Positions 28,450-36,644 of a stretch of DNA of 64,000 nucleotides are shown here, in pieces; positions within the stretch are counted from its first letter, which is position 1, and every line of letters begins with the position of its first letter. The stretch spans positions 62,001 through 126,000 of the forward strand of contig NZ_JAMWEG010000009.1 in the NCBI RefSeq assembly GCF_025460765.1, read 5' to 3'. Made by a program: the position numbers and the translations under genes. Origin of the DNA: Micromonospora sp. MA102. Lineage in GTDB: Bacteria > Actinomycetota > Actinomycetes > Mycobacteriales > Micromonosporaceae. The notes below the pieces were generated by a model, which did no database searches, was not told where the DNA came from, and worked only from the letters and a program-made list of their open reading frames with translations.

Positions 28450-29364
28450 ATGATCGCCGTGACCCGGATGAAGATGCACGCCGACGAGGTGCACACCGAC
28501 GTCGACCTGGTCCGCCGGCTGCTTGCCGGGGAGTTCCCGCAGTGGGCCGACCGGCCGCTCCGCCTCGTCCCCTCGCACGGTACGGACCACGACGTCTACC
28601 GGCTCGGCGACGACCTGGCGGTGCGGCTGCCCCGGATCGGCTGGGCCACGCAGCAGGCGGCCCGGGAGGCCGAGTGGCTGCCCCGGCTGGCCCCGCTCCT
28701 GCCGCTCGCCCTGCCCGTGCCGGTGGCCATGGGCGGCCCCGCCGAGGGCTACCCGTTCGACTGGTCGGTCTACGAGTGGCTGCCCGGCGAGAGCGCCAGC
28801 ACTGCCCGGTACGACCCGGACGCCGCGGCCGTCGACCTGGCCGCCTTCATCGCCGCACTGCGGCGGATCGACACCGCCGAGGCGTATGCCCGGCCACCCC
28901 GGGCCCGGGGGGCGGACCTCGCGGAGCTGGACGAGGCGGTCCGCGACGCCGTGCGCCGGCTCGGCGACCGGGTCGACGGCCCCACGGTGCTGCGCGCCTG
29001 GCAGGAGTCGCTGGACGCGCCGGCCTGGAGCGGGCCGGGGCTCTGGCTGCACGGCGACCTGCTGCCGGGCAACCTGCTGGTGGTCGACGGCCGGCTCTCC
29101 GCGGTCATCGACTTCGGCGGGCTGAACGTCGGCGACCCGGCCTGCGACCTGCAACCGGCGTGGAACCTGTTCAGCGGCGGCAGCCGTGCCCGGTTCCGCG
29201 CCGAACTGGCGGTGGACGACGCCTCCTGGCTGCGCGGCCGGGGCTGGGCGCTGCTCCAGGCGGTGATCGCCCTGCCCTACTACTGGGACACCAACCCGGG
29301 GATCGTCCGGCAGACCTCCCACGCCCTGCGCGAGGTGCTCGCCGACGCGGCCGCCCGCTACTGA
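28450..29364 (+). CDS. Aminoglycoside phosphotransferase (APH) family kinase
   Basis: This 304-aa eukaryotic-kinase-like enzyme has an N-lobe with HDVYRLGDDLAVRLPR, a hinge with SVYEWLPGESA, a catalytic loop LWLHGDLLPGNLLV (HGDxxxxN) and AVIDFGGLNVGDPACDL (the Mg-binding DFG). Nearest groups phosphorylate macrolides, hygromycin or small metabolites. Resistance is possible but not shown, and no resistance partner is adjacent. The last 7 bp overlap the stop of the convergent ArsR-like regulator gene. Confidence 0.86.
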   Translation: MIAVTRMKMHADEVHTDVDLVRRLLAGEFPQWADRPLRLVPSHGTDHDVYRLGDDLAVRLPRIGWATQQAAREAEWLPRLAPLLPLALPVPVAMGGPAEGYPFDWSVYEWLPGESASTARYDPDAAAVDLAAFIAALRRIDTAEAYARPPRARGADLAELDEAVRDAVRRLGDRVDGPTVLRAWQESLDAPAWSGPGLWLHGDLLPGNLLVVDGRLSAVIDFGGLNVGDPACDLQPAWNLFSGGSRARFRAELAVDDASWLRGRGWALLQAVIALPYYWDTNPGIVRQTSHALREVLADAAARY

Positions 29365-29960
29365 GCGGTGTCGGGCCGGTCGGCCGCGTCCCGGTCGGTG
29401 TCCGGGAGGGTGGGCGCGTCGGTCGGGTAGAGGCCGGCAACGAACCCGTACACCTGGTCGCCGGAGCGGGGGATCTGGGCGAAGCGGCGGGCGAGCGCCT
29501 GGACCTCCGCCCAGAACGTCCGCACCTCCTCGATCGGGATGCGCGCGTGGACGAGCGTGCACCGCAGGTCGTCGGCGGCGTGGGCCGCGGCGGCCTCGGC
29601 GGCGGCCTCGGCCAGGCCGTTGATGCGCGCGACGACCTGCTTGTCCTCCGGCCGGTTGAGCACGCCGACGTAGAACGTGCGGGCGACCCGGCCGTAGAAC
29701 CGCTCCTCGATGGCCCGGACCCGTCGTGTCCGCACCACCCGGAGCAGGCCGGCGTCGACCAGCAGGTTCACGTGGTAGGCCACGCTGCTCTTCGGGCGGT
29801 CGACCGCGCGGGCCATCTCGTTGACCGTCGCAGCCCGCTCCAGGAGCAGCTCCAGGAGCGTGGACCGCAGCGGGTCGGCCAGCGCGCGCAACTGCTCGGG
29901 CGCGCTGACCACGAGCATCTCGTCGAGGTCGTAATCCGGGATCTGCTGATTGACCGACAT
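29358..29960 (-). CDS. ArsR-like winged-helix transcriptional regulator
   Basis: This 200-aa protein has a winged helix-turn-helix at ~20-90 (LRALADPLRSTLLELLLERAATVNEMARAV, then KSSVAYHVNLLVDAGLLRVV), as in ArsR/HTH_20 repressors. A helical C-terminal domain of ~100 residues follows, like the one in actinobacterial helix-turn-helix proteins of the same length. No metal-binding Cys cluster is visible. It is divergent from the dienelactone hydrolase gene with overlapping palindromes between them, so it probably controls that gene and itself. Confidence 0.83.
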   Translation of the reverse strand: MSVNQQIPDYDLDEMLVVSAPEQLRALADPLRSTLLELLLERAATVNEMARAVDRPKSSVAYHVNLLVDAGLLRVVRTRRVRAIEERFYGRVARTFYVGVLNRPEDKQVVARINGLAEAAAEAAAAHAADDLRCTLVHARIPIEEVRTFWAEVQALARRFAQIPRSGDQVYGFVAGLYPTDAPTLPDTDRDAADRPDTAQ

Positions 29961-29970
29961 TTCTCGACCG

Positions 29971-29982
29971 TTCTAGAATTCT
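29971..29982. promoter_or_regulatory. Overlapping palindromes in the ArsR-like/hydrolase divergent promoter
   Basis: TTCTAGAA (29971-29978) and AGAATTCT (29975-29982) are two overlapping perfect 8-bp palindromes, AT-rich in a GC-rich background, 11 nt upstream of the regulator start and 41 nt upstream of the hydrolase start. This is a plausible operator for the ArsR-like protein. Confidence 0.5.
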
Positions 29983-30023
29983 GGATCATTCGATCGCTGT
30001 GGTTCGTTGACAGGAGTCTAGAG

Positions 30024-30614
30024 ATGGCCGAGATCATCCTCTTCCACCACATCCAGGGGCTCACCGACGGCGTCCACGCCTTCGCCGACCAGCTGCGCGC
30101 CGGCGGGCACACCGTGCACACACCCGACCTGTTCGACGGCGAGCGCCCGGCGACCATCGAGGACGGCGCCGCGCTGACCAGGCGCATCGGCGGCGCGGTG
30201 CTCGACGAGCGCGCCGACCGGGTCGTGGCCGACCTGCCGAAGGAACTGGTCTACGCCGGTGTCTCCTGGGGCGCCGCCACCGCGCAACGGCTCGCACAGA
30301 CCCGGGCCGGCGCCCGCGGCGCCCTGCTCTACGAGTCGTGCCTGCCGGTCACCGGCGAATGGGCCGTCGGACCGTGGCCCGACGGTGTCCCCGTGCAGAT
30401 CCACGGCATGGACAAGGACCCGTTCTTCGCGCTGGAGGGCGACATCGACTCCGCCCGCGAGCTGGTCGGGATCGTCGGGCCCGAGCGGGCCGAGCTGTTC
30501 GTCTACCCGGGCGACGCGCACCTGTTCACCGACAGCTCACTGCCCTCCTACGACGCCGACGCGACGGCCCTCGTGGTGCGGCGCTCGCGGGAGTTCCTCG
30601 ACCGGCTGGGCTGA
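30024..30614 (+). CDS. Dienelactone hydrolase family protein
   Basis: This 196-aa alpha/beta hydrolase is of the DLH type. It starts with MAEIILFHHIQGLTDGV, where the first strand leads into the oxyanion segment. In place of the usual GxCxG elbow is YAGVSWGAATAQ with Ser as nucleophile. Asp in VQIHGMDKD and His in YPGDAHLF complete the triad; GDAHLFTD is typical of DLH. ATG 30024 has AGGAG at 30012-30016. It is paired with the divergent ArsR-like regulator. The ester substrate is unknown. Confidence 0.86.
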   Translation: MAEIILFHHIQGLTDGVHAFADQLRAGGHTVHTPDLFDGERPATIEDGAALTRRIGGAVLDERADRVVADLPKELVYAGVSWGAATAQRLAQTRAGARGALLYESCLPVTGEWAVGPWPDGVPVQIHGMDKDPFFALEGDIDSARELVGIVGPERAELFVYPGDAHLFTDSSLPSYDADATALVVRRSREFLDRLG

Positions 30615-30618
30615 CCCC

Positions 30619-30972
30619 TCAGTGGCACAGCACCGCCACGTTGACGAAGAGGCAGCACGAGGCGACCGTCGTCAACAGGATCGCGCCGGCCGCCCGGAGC
30701 GCGACGTCGACGCCACCCCGTCCACGCCGGGTAACGGACAACGTCTGCTCCAGGACGACCAGGAACACCCAGCCCGGCAGCAGCAGCGTCAGGTAGAAGT
30801 CCCAGGCCGGGTTCGCGAACACGCTCGCGTTGCCGTTGCCGCCGTAGTTGGGGCAGTCCTCGAAGCGGGTGATCGGCTGGAGGACCGCCAGCAACGCCAC
30901 GAAGAAGGCGCCGCCGAGGAGGCAGACCCGGAAGCCACTGAGACGGGACGGCGGCTTCCGGTCCTCGATCAT
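30619..30972 (-). CDS. Small membrane protein with three helices, unknown function
   Basis: The 117-aa product has three predicted helices (VCLLGGAFFVALLAVL; FYLTLLLPGWVFLVVLEQTL; AAGAILLTTVASCCLFVNVAVL) and an extracytoplasmic loop FEDCPNYGGNGNASVFANPAWD with one Cys. I recognise no family. ATG 30972 lies 6 nt after TAGGCT (30984-30979), so leaderless expression is likely. It converges on the hydrolase gene at 4 bp. Confidence 0.6.
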   Translation of the reverse strand: MIEDRKPPSRLSGFRVCLLGGAFFVALLAVLQPITRFEDCPNYGGNGNASVFANPAWDFYLTLLLPGWVFLVVLEQTLSVTRRGRGGVDVALRAAGAILLTTVASCCLFVNVAVLCH

Positions 30973-31102
30973 CGGCTCAGCCTAGAGGCGTGCCCGGTTC
31001 CGTCGGCCACCCGGAAACCACGACCCTCGGCGAGCGGCGCGGCCGCACCGACTGCTCCGAAACCGCCTTGTTGTCCTGCTGGACCGTCTCTACGGTGCAG
31101 GA

Positions 31103-31807
31103 ATGCTCTCGCGAACGCTGACGGTGACCTTCGATGCGCACGACCCGGCTCGCCTGGCGCGGTTCTGGGCCGGCATGCTCGGCCGGGAGGTCGTCGAGGA
31201 CGCCGGCGCCGTTCTCCTGCCCGGCGATGACACGCAGGTCGGCCTCCAGTTCGTCCCGAGCAACACGACGAAGGCGGGGCCGAACCGCATCCACCTCCAC
31301 CTGACCAGCGCCCAGCCCGGCGACCAGGAGCGCACGGTCGCGACGGCGCTGGAGCTCGGCGGCGGCCACCTCGACGTCGGGCAACGCCCCGAGGAGGGGC
31401 ACATCGTCCTCGCCGACCCCGAGGGCAACGAGTTCTGCGTGATCGAAGCGGGCAACGGCTTCCTCGCCGGGTGCGGGCTGCTCGGGGAACTGGCCTGCGA
31501 CGGCACCCGGGAGGTAGGCCTCTTCTGGAGCGCGGCGCTGGGCTGGCCGCTGGTGTGGGACCAGGACGAGGAGACCGCGGTCCAGTCACCGCACGGCGGC
31601 ACGAAGGTCGCGTGGGGCGGCCCGCCCGTCGCGCCGAAGAAGGCGAGGAACCGGCAGCGCTTCGACCTCGCCCCGGCCGGCGGCGACCAGCAGGCGGAGG
31701 TCGACCGGCTGGTCTCCCTCGGGGCCACCCGGCTCGACGTCGGTGAGGACGGCGCCGTCGAGCTGGCCGATCCCGACGGCAACGAGTTCCGCGTCAGGCG
31801 GAACTGA
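31103..31807 (+). CDS. Two-domain VOC family protein
   Basis: The 234-aa protein has two VOC modules in tandem: residues 1-~118 (TLTVTFDAHDPARLARFWAGMLGREV to LADPEGNEFCVIEAG) and ~125-234 (GREV-like segment TREVGLFWSAALGWPLVWD to LADPDGNEFRVRRN). Each ends in the DP(E/D)GNEF strand of Glyoxalase_6 proteins. A promoter TTGTTG(17)TACGGT (31068-31096) ends 6 nt before ATG, one of the clearest leaderless promoters here. The hydrolase gene follows 19 bp downstream. The substrate is unknown. Confidence 0.87.
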   Translation: MLSRTLTVTFDAHDPARLARFWAGMLGREVVEDAGAVLLPGDDTQVGLQFVPSNTTKAGPNRIHLHLTSAQPGDQERTVATALELGGGHLDVGQRPEEGHIVLADPEGNEFCVIEAGNGFLAGCGLLGELACDGTREVGLFWSAALGWPLVWDQDEETAVQSPHGGTKVAWGGPPVAPKKARNRQRFDLAPAGGDQQAEVDRLVSLGATRLDVGEDGAVELADPDGNEFRVRRN

Positions 31808-31826
31808 TCTGGATAGGGTCGTCCGC

Positions 31827-32363
31827 ATGGCTGACGCTGTCGTGATTCCCGGCGCCTGGTTCGGTCCGGGCGCTCCCCTGCTGATGTACGCCGGCGACGT
31901 GGCGGAACAGCGGGGCGCGACGGTGCATCGACACTCGTGGTCGCGGGAGTTTCCGGGGCTCGACCAGCCCGAGATCGAAGGCTGGGTGGGCGGCGAGATC
32001 GCCCCGCTGATCGACACCGTCGGCGGTCGGCCACTGCTGATCGGCAAGTCGCTGGGCACGAACGCGGCAGCGATCGCCGCCGAAAGGTCCTTGCCCGCCG
32101 TGTGGCTCACGCCCCTGCTCACCCTGCCGTGGGTGGCTGACGCGTTGGGCCGCGCGACCGCGCCGTTCCTGCTCGTGGGTGGCACTGGCGACGAAGCATG
32201 GGACGGTGACGTCGCCCGCCGGTTGACGCCCCATGTGCTGGAGGTCGAAGGCGCGGATCACGGCATGTACGTACCGGGCCCGCTGACCGAGTCGATCGCG
32301 GTGCTCGGTCGAGTCGTGGTCGCCGTGGAGGAGTTCCTCGACGCGATCCGGTGGCCCAGCTAG
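31827..32363 (+). CDS. Alpha/beta hydrolase family protein
   Basis: This 178-aa protein is a compact alpha/beta hydrolase. It has an N-terminal strand AVVIPGAWFGPGAPLL, a nucleophile elbow LLIGKSLGTNAAA (GxSxG), an acid strand FLLVGGTGDEAWD and a His in EVEGADHGMYV. The small size leaves almost no lid. ATG 31827 follows TAGGGT (31814-31819) by 7 nt. It lies 19 bp after the VOC gene but has its own promoter-like box, so it may be independently or jointly transcribed. Confidence 0.83.
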   Translation: MADAVVIPGAWFGPGAPLLMYAGDVAEQRGATVHRHSWSREFPGLDQPEIEGWVGGEIAPLIDTVGGRPLLIGKSLGTNAAAIAAERSLPAVWLTPLLTLPWVADALGRATAPFLLVGGTGDEAWDGDVARRLTPHVLEVEGADHGMYVPGPLTESIAVLGRVVVAVEEFLDAIRWPS

Positions 32364-32414
32364 GCCCCTGGTCCCGCTCCGCACCCGCCGGCTGGGCTGC
32401 CGCACGGCTGACGA

Positions 32415-33104
32415 CTACGGCGGAGCGACTGTGACGTGCGGCCATCGCCTGCCCGGGTCGTGGCGTGACAGACGCGCTCGTGAAAGCTCGGCCGTGATCC
32501 GTCGTGGGTTGCGCCGCCAGACGCCATCGAGCAGGTCGTCCAGCCCGAGCGGGGCGCAGACGTGCAGTGTCCCGGCAGCGTCGAACCGCACCGCCACGCA
32601 GGTAGCGGTTTCGGGCCAGGTGGCAACGGCATCGGCTACGGAGTGGAGTGCAGGGACGGGCCCCGTACCGAACACGCTCTCGTACCAGGTGTGCACGGCT
32701 GCCTGGTTGGTCGCCTCCCACGGGACCGCGGGCTCACGGAGTCGTAGAAGCTCGGTAGCGGCGGCATCTCTGCCGGGGGTGAGGTCGTTCGCGTCGAAGA
32801 AGGCGACGTCGACGTCCCGAACGTCCTGAGGATCGAAGCCGCCTCCGTACCGCTGGCCCCAGACGAGATCCCGAAGAACGCCGGCCCCTACCCACGCGTC
32901 CGGTAGGCCGGACTCCCGGACGGTCCTCAGCACGTCGAGTAGCCACGGGCACGATGCGATCAGCTCGGCCAGCTCGGTGGTCCGTGAGCTGCGCGGCTCA
33001 GTTGGCGGCGGATCGACGAACCCGACGGGAGGCTCGTCGACGCACCGGCCGCGTCGGTACTCCTCGTCCCAAGCGTCAGAAGCGGATCCCCGCACATTCA
33101 CCAC
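32415..33104 (-). CDS. DUF925-type nucleotidyltransferase with a methyltransferase-like N-terminal remnant
   Basis: Residues ~42-229 form the DUF925/COG3575 nucleotidyltransferase-like domain: LPDAWVGAGVLRDLVWGQRYGG, VRDVDVAFFDANDL (DxD) and APLGLDDLLDGVWRRNP, ending RRWPHVTV. The first ~32 residues (DAWDEEYRRGRCVDEPPVGFV) do not belong to that family; they resemble the start of class I SAM methyltransferases (WDEEYRxGRYxDEPPVxFV). The frame is open throughout, so the gene looks like a chimera made by deletion or recombination. The annotated GTG 33104 covers the chimera; an internal start near residue 40 is possible. Substrate and activity are unknown. Confidence 0.75.
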   Translation of the reverse strand: MVNVRGSASDAWDEEYRRGRCVDEPPVGFVDPPPTEPRSSRTTELAELIASCPWLLDVLRTVRESGLPDAWVGAGVLRDLVWGQRYGGGFDPQDVRDVDVAFFDANDLTPGRDAAATELLRLREPAVPWEATNQAAVHTWYESVFGTGPVPALHSVADAVATWPETATCVAVRFDAAGTLHVCAPLGLDDLLDGVWRRNPRRITAELSRARLSRHDPGRRWPHVTVAPP

Positions 33105-33208
33105 GCCACGCTGTCAGATGATCGTGATCCGTGCGGCCCCCTTGTAGGGGGCTGTGTTGACCTTCGGCAGCTCCGGATGCCTGATCGAGGTCCGTCGGGC
33201 TCAGCCGA

Positions 33209-33934
33209 TCACGTGTGGGGATGGCTGGTGATGCCGTCCAAAATGGTGGTCAGGTTGTGGTGGAAGGTTTCCTCGGCGCTGAGGTGGGCGCCGTCGATGA
33301 CGAGCCGGGCGACAGTCGGATAGCGACCCGTTTCGAGCATGCGGTTCAGGTAGGGGCCGAGGCTGACCTGCCAGGCGGTCAGGTCGGTGCCGGTGGAACG
33401 GGCCGTGCGTCGCTCGGTGACCTCCCTGCGGAGCGCTCCGGTGATGAAGGCGTTGAGGGCGCCCAGGGCTCGCTGGAGGTCGTCGATGTTGCGTACGCCC
33501 GGGGCCTGGCTGAGCGCCGCCGCGGTCGATTCGCCCACGGCGAGCGCGTGAGGTCCCAGATGCGGCCGTGCGCCGTGCAGGTCGGCGAACCACTCGTGCG
33601 CCAAGGCGACGTCCCGGGTGCGGTGAACGATGGCCAGGACCGTGGCGCGCCACCCGGAGTGCTGGCCGGCCTCGGCGATCTCGGCGTAGACGGCATCGAC
33701 CATCAGGTCGAGCAGCTCGGACCTGTTGACCACGTAGTCGTAGAGCCGCATCGGACCGACGCCGAGCTCCTTGGCGATCTTGCGAACGGACAGCCCGTCG
33801 AGGCCGTCCGCGTCGGCGAGCCGGATCGCCGTGGCGGCGATCTTTTCGCGGCTCAGCGGCACCGGCGCCGCCCGGGGCCGAGGCTCGGGCCGTTCCCAGA
33901 CGGGCACGGGTGCGCTACCGTACGGCGTATTCAT
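33209..33934 (-). CDS. TetR family regulator, divergent to the second FAD monooxygenase
   Basis: This 241-aa protein has a Pro/Arg-rich N-terminal arm (1-28), then a TetR helix-turn-helix (LSREKIAATAIRLADADGLDGLSVRKIAKELGV, GPMRLYDYVVNRSELLDLM). The C-terminal domain is of the TetR_C_1 type found in TetR(A/B)-like drug sensors. ATG 33934 lies inside the palindrome at 33919-33949, so it should repress itself and the monooxygenase. It is structurally unlike the TetR at 3920, so the two pairs are not a recent duplication. Confidence 0.87.
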   Translation of the reverse strand: MNTPYGSAPVPVWERPEPRPRAAPVPLSREKIAATAIRLADADGLDGLSVRKIAKELGVGPMRLYDYVVNRSELLDLMVDAVYAEIAEAGQHSGWRATVLAIVHRTRDVALAHEWFADLHGARPHLGPHALAVGESTAAALSQAPGVRNIDDLQRALGALNAFITGALRREVTERRTARSTGTDLTAWQVSLGPYLNRMLETGRYPTVARLVIDGAHLSAEETFHHNLTTILDGITSHPHT

Positions 33935-33949
33935 AAGATACAGCGTACG
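33919..33949. promoter_or_regulatory. Inverted repeat operator between tetR and the FAD monooxygenase
   Basis: CGTACGGCGTAT (33919-33930) and ATACAGCGTACG (33938-33949) are inverted repeats with two mismatches around a 7-nt centre. One arm overlaps the TetR start codon region, and the other ends 9 nt before the monooxygenase ATG. Confidence 0.65.
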
Positions 33950-33958
33950 GCAGAGGGG

Positions 33959-35089
33959 ATGACGATGCGAATCGCGATCGCCGGTGGTGGTCTCGGCGGC
34001 CTGACGCTGGCCCGAATCCTGCACCGGCACGACATCGACGCGGTGGTGTACGAGCGCGAGGCAAGCCGAACCGCGCGGACGCAGGGCGGATCGCTCGACC
34101 TGCACCCGGAGTCCGGGCAACAGGCCCTGGCCGAGGCGGGACTCGCCGGCCGGTTCCGCACCGAGGCTCGGCCGGAGGGCGAGGAACATCGCATCCTCGA
34201 CCCGGCCGGACGCACCCTCGTGCACCACAAGCCACAACCCGGCTCGTTCTCCGGACGGCCCGAGATCGACCGGAGGGCACTGCGTGACCTGCTGCTCGAT
34301 TCGCTCCCGGGCGACGCGGTTGCGTGGCAGCACCGGCTCGTCGCGGCGACCCCACGACCGGACGGGAGCTTCGAGCTGACGTTCGATGGCGGCCACCGCG
34401 CCGACTGCGACATCCTCATCGGCGCGGACGGCGCGCGCTCGGTCGTCCGGTCGCTGCTGACCGACGCAAAGCTGTCCTACGTGGCCACCCTGGTCGAGCT
34501 GAGCATCAGCGACGCCGACCGGCGCCACCCGGCTCTCGCCGAGCTGGTCGGCCCCGGAAACCTGTGGTGCGTCGGCGTGAACCAGATCCTTGCCGCGCAA
34601 CGCCTCGGCGACGGCACCATCCGAGTCGGTATCTCCCTGCGCGCAGAAGACCGCGGCCTCGACACCTACCGCAGCAAGCGCGCTCTGCTGGACCTGTTCG
34701 ACGGCTGGGACCCAGGCCTCACCGCACTCATCGAAGCCGGCGACGGCGCGCCGACGCCTCGCCGGATCGAAACGATGCCCATCGGCACGCGCTGGGCCCA
34801 CCAGCCGGGCATCACCCTCATCGGTGACGCCGCGCACCTCATGCCGCCGGTCGGCGAGGGCGCCAATCAGGCCATGCTCGACGCCGCCGAACTCGCCGGC
34901 GAACTCACCGCCAACCCCGCCGACCCCGACTCGGCGATCCGGGCGTACGAGGAGGCGATGTTCACCAGGACCCACGCGATCGCCGAGATGTCCGCGCGGG
35001 TCCAGGCGATGATGCTGTCTCCCACCGCGGCGGAAGACATCACGCGCTTCTTCACCCCGCGCTCCAGCGAGCCGGCACCCGCAGGATGA
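33959..35089 (+). CDS. FAD-dependent monooxygenase (TetX-like group)
   Basis: This 376-aa flavoprotein has a Rossmann FAD motif IAIAGGGLGGLTLARIL (residues 4-20), a DG motif CDILIGADGARSVVRSLL and a GD motif GITLIGDAAHLMPPVGEGANQAM. The start, size and the GEGAN variant resemble the TetX/aromatic-ring hydroxylase branch that includes tetracycline destructases; antibiotic inactivation is possible but unproven. ATG 33959 (MTMRIAIAG) is used; ATG 33965 is also possible. It is divergent from the TetR_C_1-type regulator, an arrangement typical of inducible drug modification. Confidence 0.87.
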   Translation: MTMRIAIAGGGLGGLTLARILHRHDIDAVVYEREASRTARTQGGSLDLHPESGQQALAEAGLAGRFRTEARPEGEEHRILDPAGRTLVHHKPQPGSFSGRPEIDRRALRDLLLDSLPGDAVAWQHRLVAATPRPDGSFELTFDGGHRADCDILIGADGARSVVRSLLTDAKLSYVATLVELSISDADRRHPALAELVGPGNLWCVGVNQILAAQRLGDGTIRVGISLRAEDRGLDTYRSKRALLDLFDGWDPGLTALIEAGDGAPTPRRIETMPIGTRWAHQPGITLIGDAAHLMPPVGEGANQAMLDAAELAGELTANPADPDSAIRAYEEAMFTRTHAIAEMSARVQAMMLSPTAAEDITRFFTPRSSEPAPAG

Positions 35090-35158
35090 GAACGCAGGGG
35101 ACTTCCGGCCGGGCGAACGGGGCTGTGAATCGCGGGGGACCTCACTAAGGTGCCTCCA

Positions 35159-35749
35159 ATGCGCATTCCACCTCTGCCTAGGGCATCGCTGGATCTCACC
35201 GGCGACAAGGCTGCGAAGCGGGCAGTCGGCAACCGGCCGGCGAACGTCACCTCCCCCATCACGATCGACGCCTACAACCCTGAGTGGCCCGCAATGTTCG
35301 CCAAGGAGGAGGCGGCCATCCGTGCTGCGCTCGGCACCAGGGCACTTGCGGTCGAACACGTCGGGTCGACCGCCGTACCCGGTCTCGCGGCCAAGAACCG
35401 ACTCGACATCGACCTCATCGTTGCGGACCCGGCAGATGAAGATGCCTATGTGCCGCCGCTCGAAGCCGCCGGCTACTTCCTACGCACCCGTGACCCCGAC
35501 TGGTATCAGCACCGCTGCCTCTGGGCCCACGACCACGGCGTGAATCTGCACGTCTTCGGCCCTGACTGCGATGAGTATCTCCGGCACCTGCTCCTCCGAG
35601 ACTGGCTCCGCGACCACCCGGAGGATCGCGATCGCTATTCCGCCGAGAAGCAGCGAGCCGCCCAGGAACACCCGATGGACATGGCGTTGTACGTCCAGGG
35701 CAAGTCGGCGATCATCATCGACATCCTCAAGCGGTGCGGGCTGCGCTGA
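35159..35749 (+). CDS. GrpB/UPF0157 family nucleotidyltransferase-fold protein
   Basis: This 196-aa protein has the GrpB core: VTSPITIDAYNPEWPAMFAKEE, AVEHVGSTAVPGLAAKNRLDIDLIVA and HRCLWAHDHGVNLHVF. The GST/DxD pattern is that of a nucleotidyltransferase fold. The usual AKPxIDI reads AKNRLDIDL here. The N-terminus (first ~36 residues) is longer than average. ATG 35159 is chosen because TAAGGT (35146-35151) ends 7 nt upstream; the GTG at 35150 falls inside that -10 box. Function is unknown. Confidence 0.85.
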   Translation: MRIPPLPRASLDLTGDKAAKRAVGNRPANVTSPITIDAYNPEWPAMFAKEEAAIRAALGTRALAVEHVGSTAVPGLAAKNRLDIDLIVADPADEDAYVPPLEAAGYFLRTRDPDWYQHRCLWAHDHGVNLHVFGPDCDEYLRHLLLRDWLRDHPEDRDRYSAEKQRAAQEHPMDMALYVQGKSAIIIDILKRCGLR

Positions 35750-35854
35750 ACAGCGCATGGACATGATCGGCGCCCGCCGTGGGACAAAATCGGGTGGATG
35801 GCACGCTAAGGACGAGGCAAGGCGGGGCCGCGGATCGCGCGCGCGGGGGACACA

Positions 35855-36559
35855 ATGATCGATGTGGAGAGCCAGAGCCTCGCGCCGGCGAAGGTGTACG
35901 TGTGGTCGCGGGTGTTGGCCGCGGCCGCGCTCTGGACTTCGATCATTCCCGCGGCATGGTCAAGCGTGCGGAATGGTTGGGACCTGGCGTTGGTGTGGTG
36001 GCTCCCGACCGTTGTCGCCGCGATCCCGCTGTGCGTTCCCGGTCGTAAGCCGTTCCGGGTCGCCGCCCTTACCGCCGCCGTGCTGCTATCTGTGTTGTCG
36101 GTGCCGGGCTTGCTCTTCGGGTGGTTCCTCCACCTTCCGGCCGCGCTGATTCTCGTCGCCGCCGCACAGGCCGACCCGTTGCAGCGGACGCCGAGGCTGT
36201 CCCGTCTGGCGATCGCCGTCGGCCTGACGGTGGCAATGGTCACGACCGCGGGTTGGGCCGTGGAAATCTACCGGATGGCCCTGGCCCCGCCGGATACGTT
36301 CACGGTCCATACCAGTTCCAGGTTCGACCCGATGGAGCCGCCCTTCAGAAGAATCATCGAGGCCGACGGGAGCGGCATCGGATCTGGCGCGGACCACGTG
36401 AGCTTCACAGGGAGCGATGACGGCACCGGCCCTGTCCTTGCGGTCGGCTTTCCCAAGGACTTGTCCGGCGCGGAGCAGGATCGGCTCAGACAACACCTGC
36501 TGGAGTTGCCCGAGGTGACCGATGTCCGCCTCTGCCCCCGCCTACAGCCCTGGTGCTAG
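35855..36559 (+). CDS. Membrane protein with a C-terminal extracellular domain, unknown function
   Basis: The 234-aa product has about four helices in residues 15-145 (VLAAAALWTSIIPAAWSS; ALVWWLPTVVAAIPLCV; VAALTAAVLLSVLSVPGLLFGWFL; AIAVGLTVAMVTTAGWAVEIY). A soluble ~90-residue C-terminal domain follows (FTVHTSSRFDPMEPPFRRII to LPEVTDVRLCP). I recognise no family. GC content is slightly lower than in core genes and neighbours are accessory, which fits acquired DNA. ATG 35855 has GGGGGA upstream. Confidence 0.62.
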   Translation: MIDVESQSLAPAKVYVWSRVLAAAALWTSIIPAAWSSVRNGWDLALVWWLPTVVAAIPLCVPGRKPFRVAALTAAVLLSVLSVPGLLFGWFLHLPAALILVAAAQADPLQRTPRLSRLAIAVGLTVAMVTTAGWAVEIYRMALAPPDTFTVHTSSRFDPMEPPFRRIIEADGSGIGSGADHVSFTGSDDGTGPVLAVGFPKDLSGAEQDRLRQHLLELPEVTDVRLCPRLQPWC

Positions 36560-36644
36560 TCGCGCAGCTACGCCCGGTCAGCGGAACGGGGCGAGCGGGA
36601 TATTGTGGTTGCGGGGGCGCGGCGCCGGTACTTGGCTGATCGTC

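Noticed and set aside
26841..28496. 551-aa version of the Sua5 gene
   Set aside because: The extra N-terminal part overlaps the divergent membrane-protein gene and is Gly/Arg-rich. Sua5 homology and the promoter box point to GTG 27812.
28450..29364. Naming the APH-like gene as a specific aminoglycoside resistance gene
   Set aside because: Only generic kinase motifs are visible; the substrate cannot be read from the sequence.
29766..29776. TTCACGTGGTA as another parS
   Set aside because: Only the CACGTG centre matches; the outer GTT/AAC arms are absent, and it is inside a regulator gene.
35150..35158. GTG 35150 as GrpB start
   Set aside because: It falls inside the TAAGGT -10 box; ATG 35159 is 7 nt after it.
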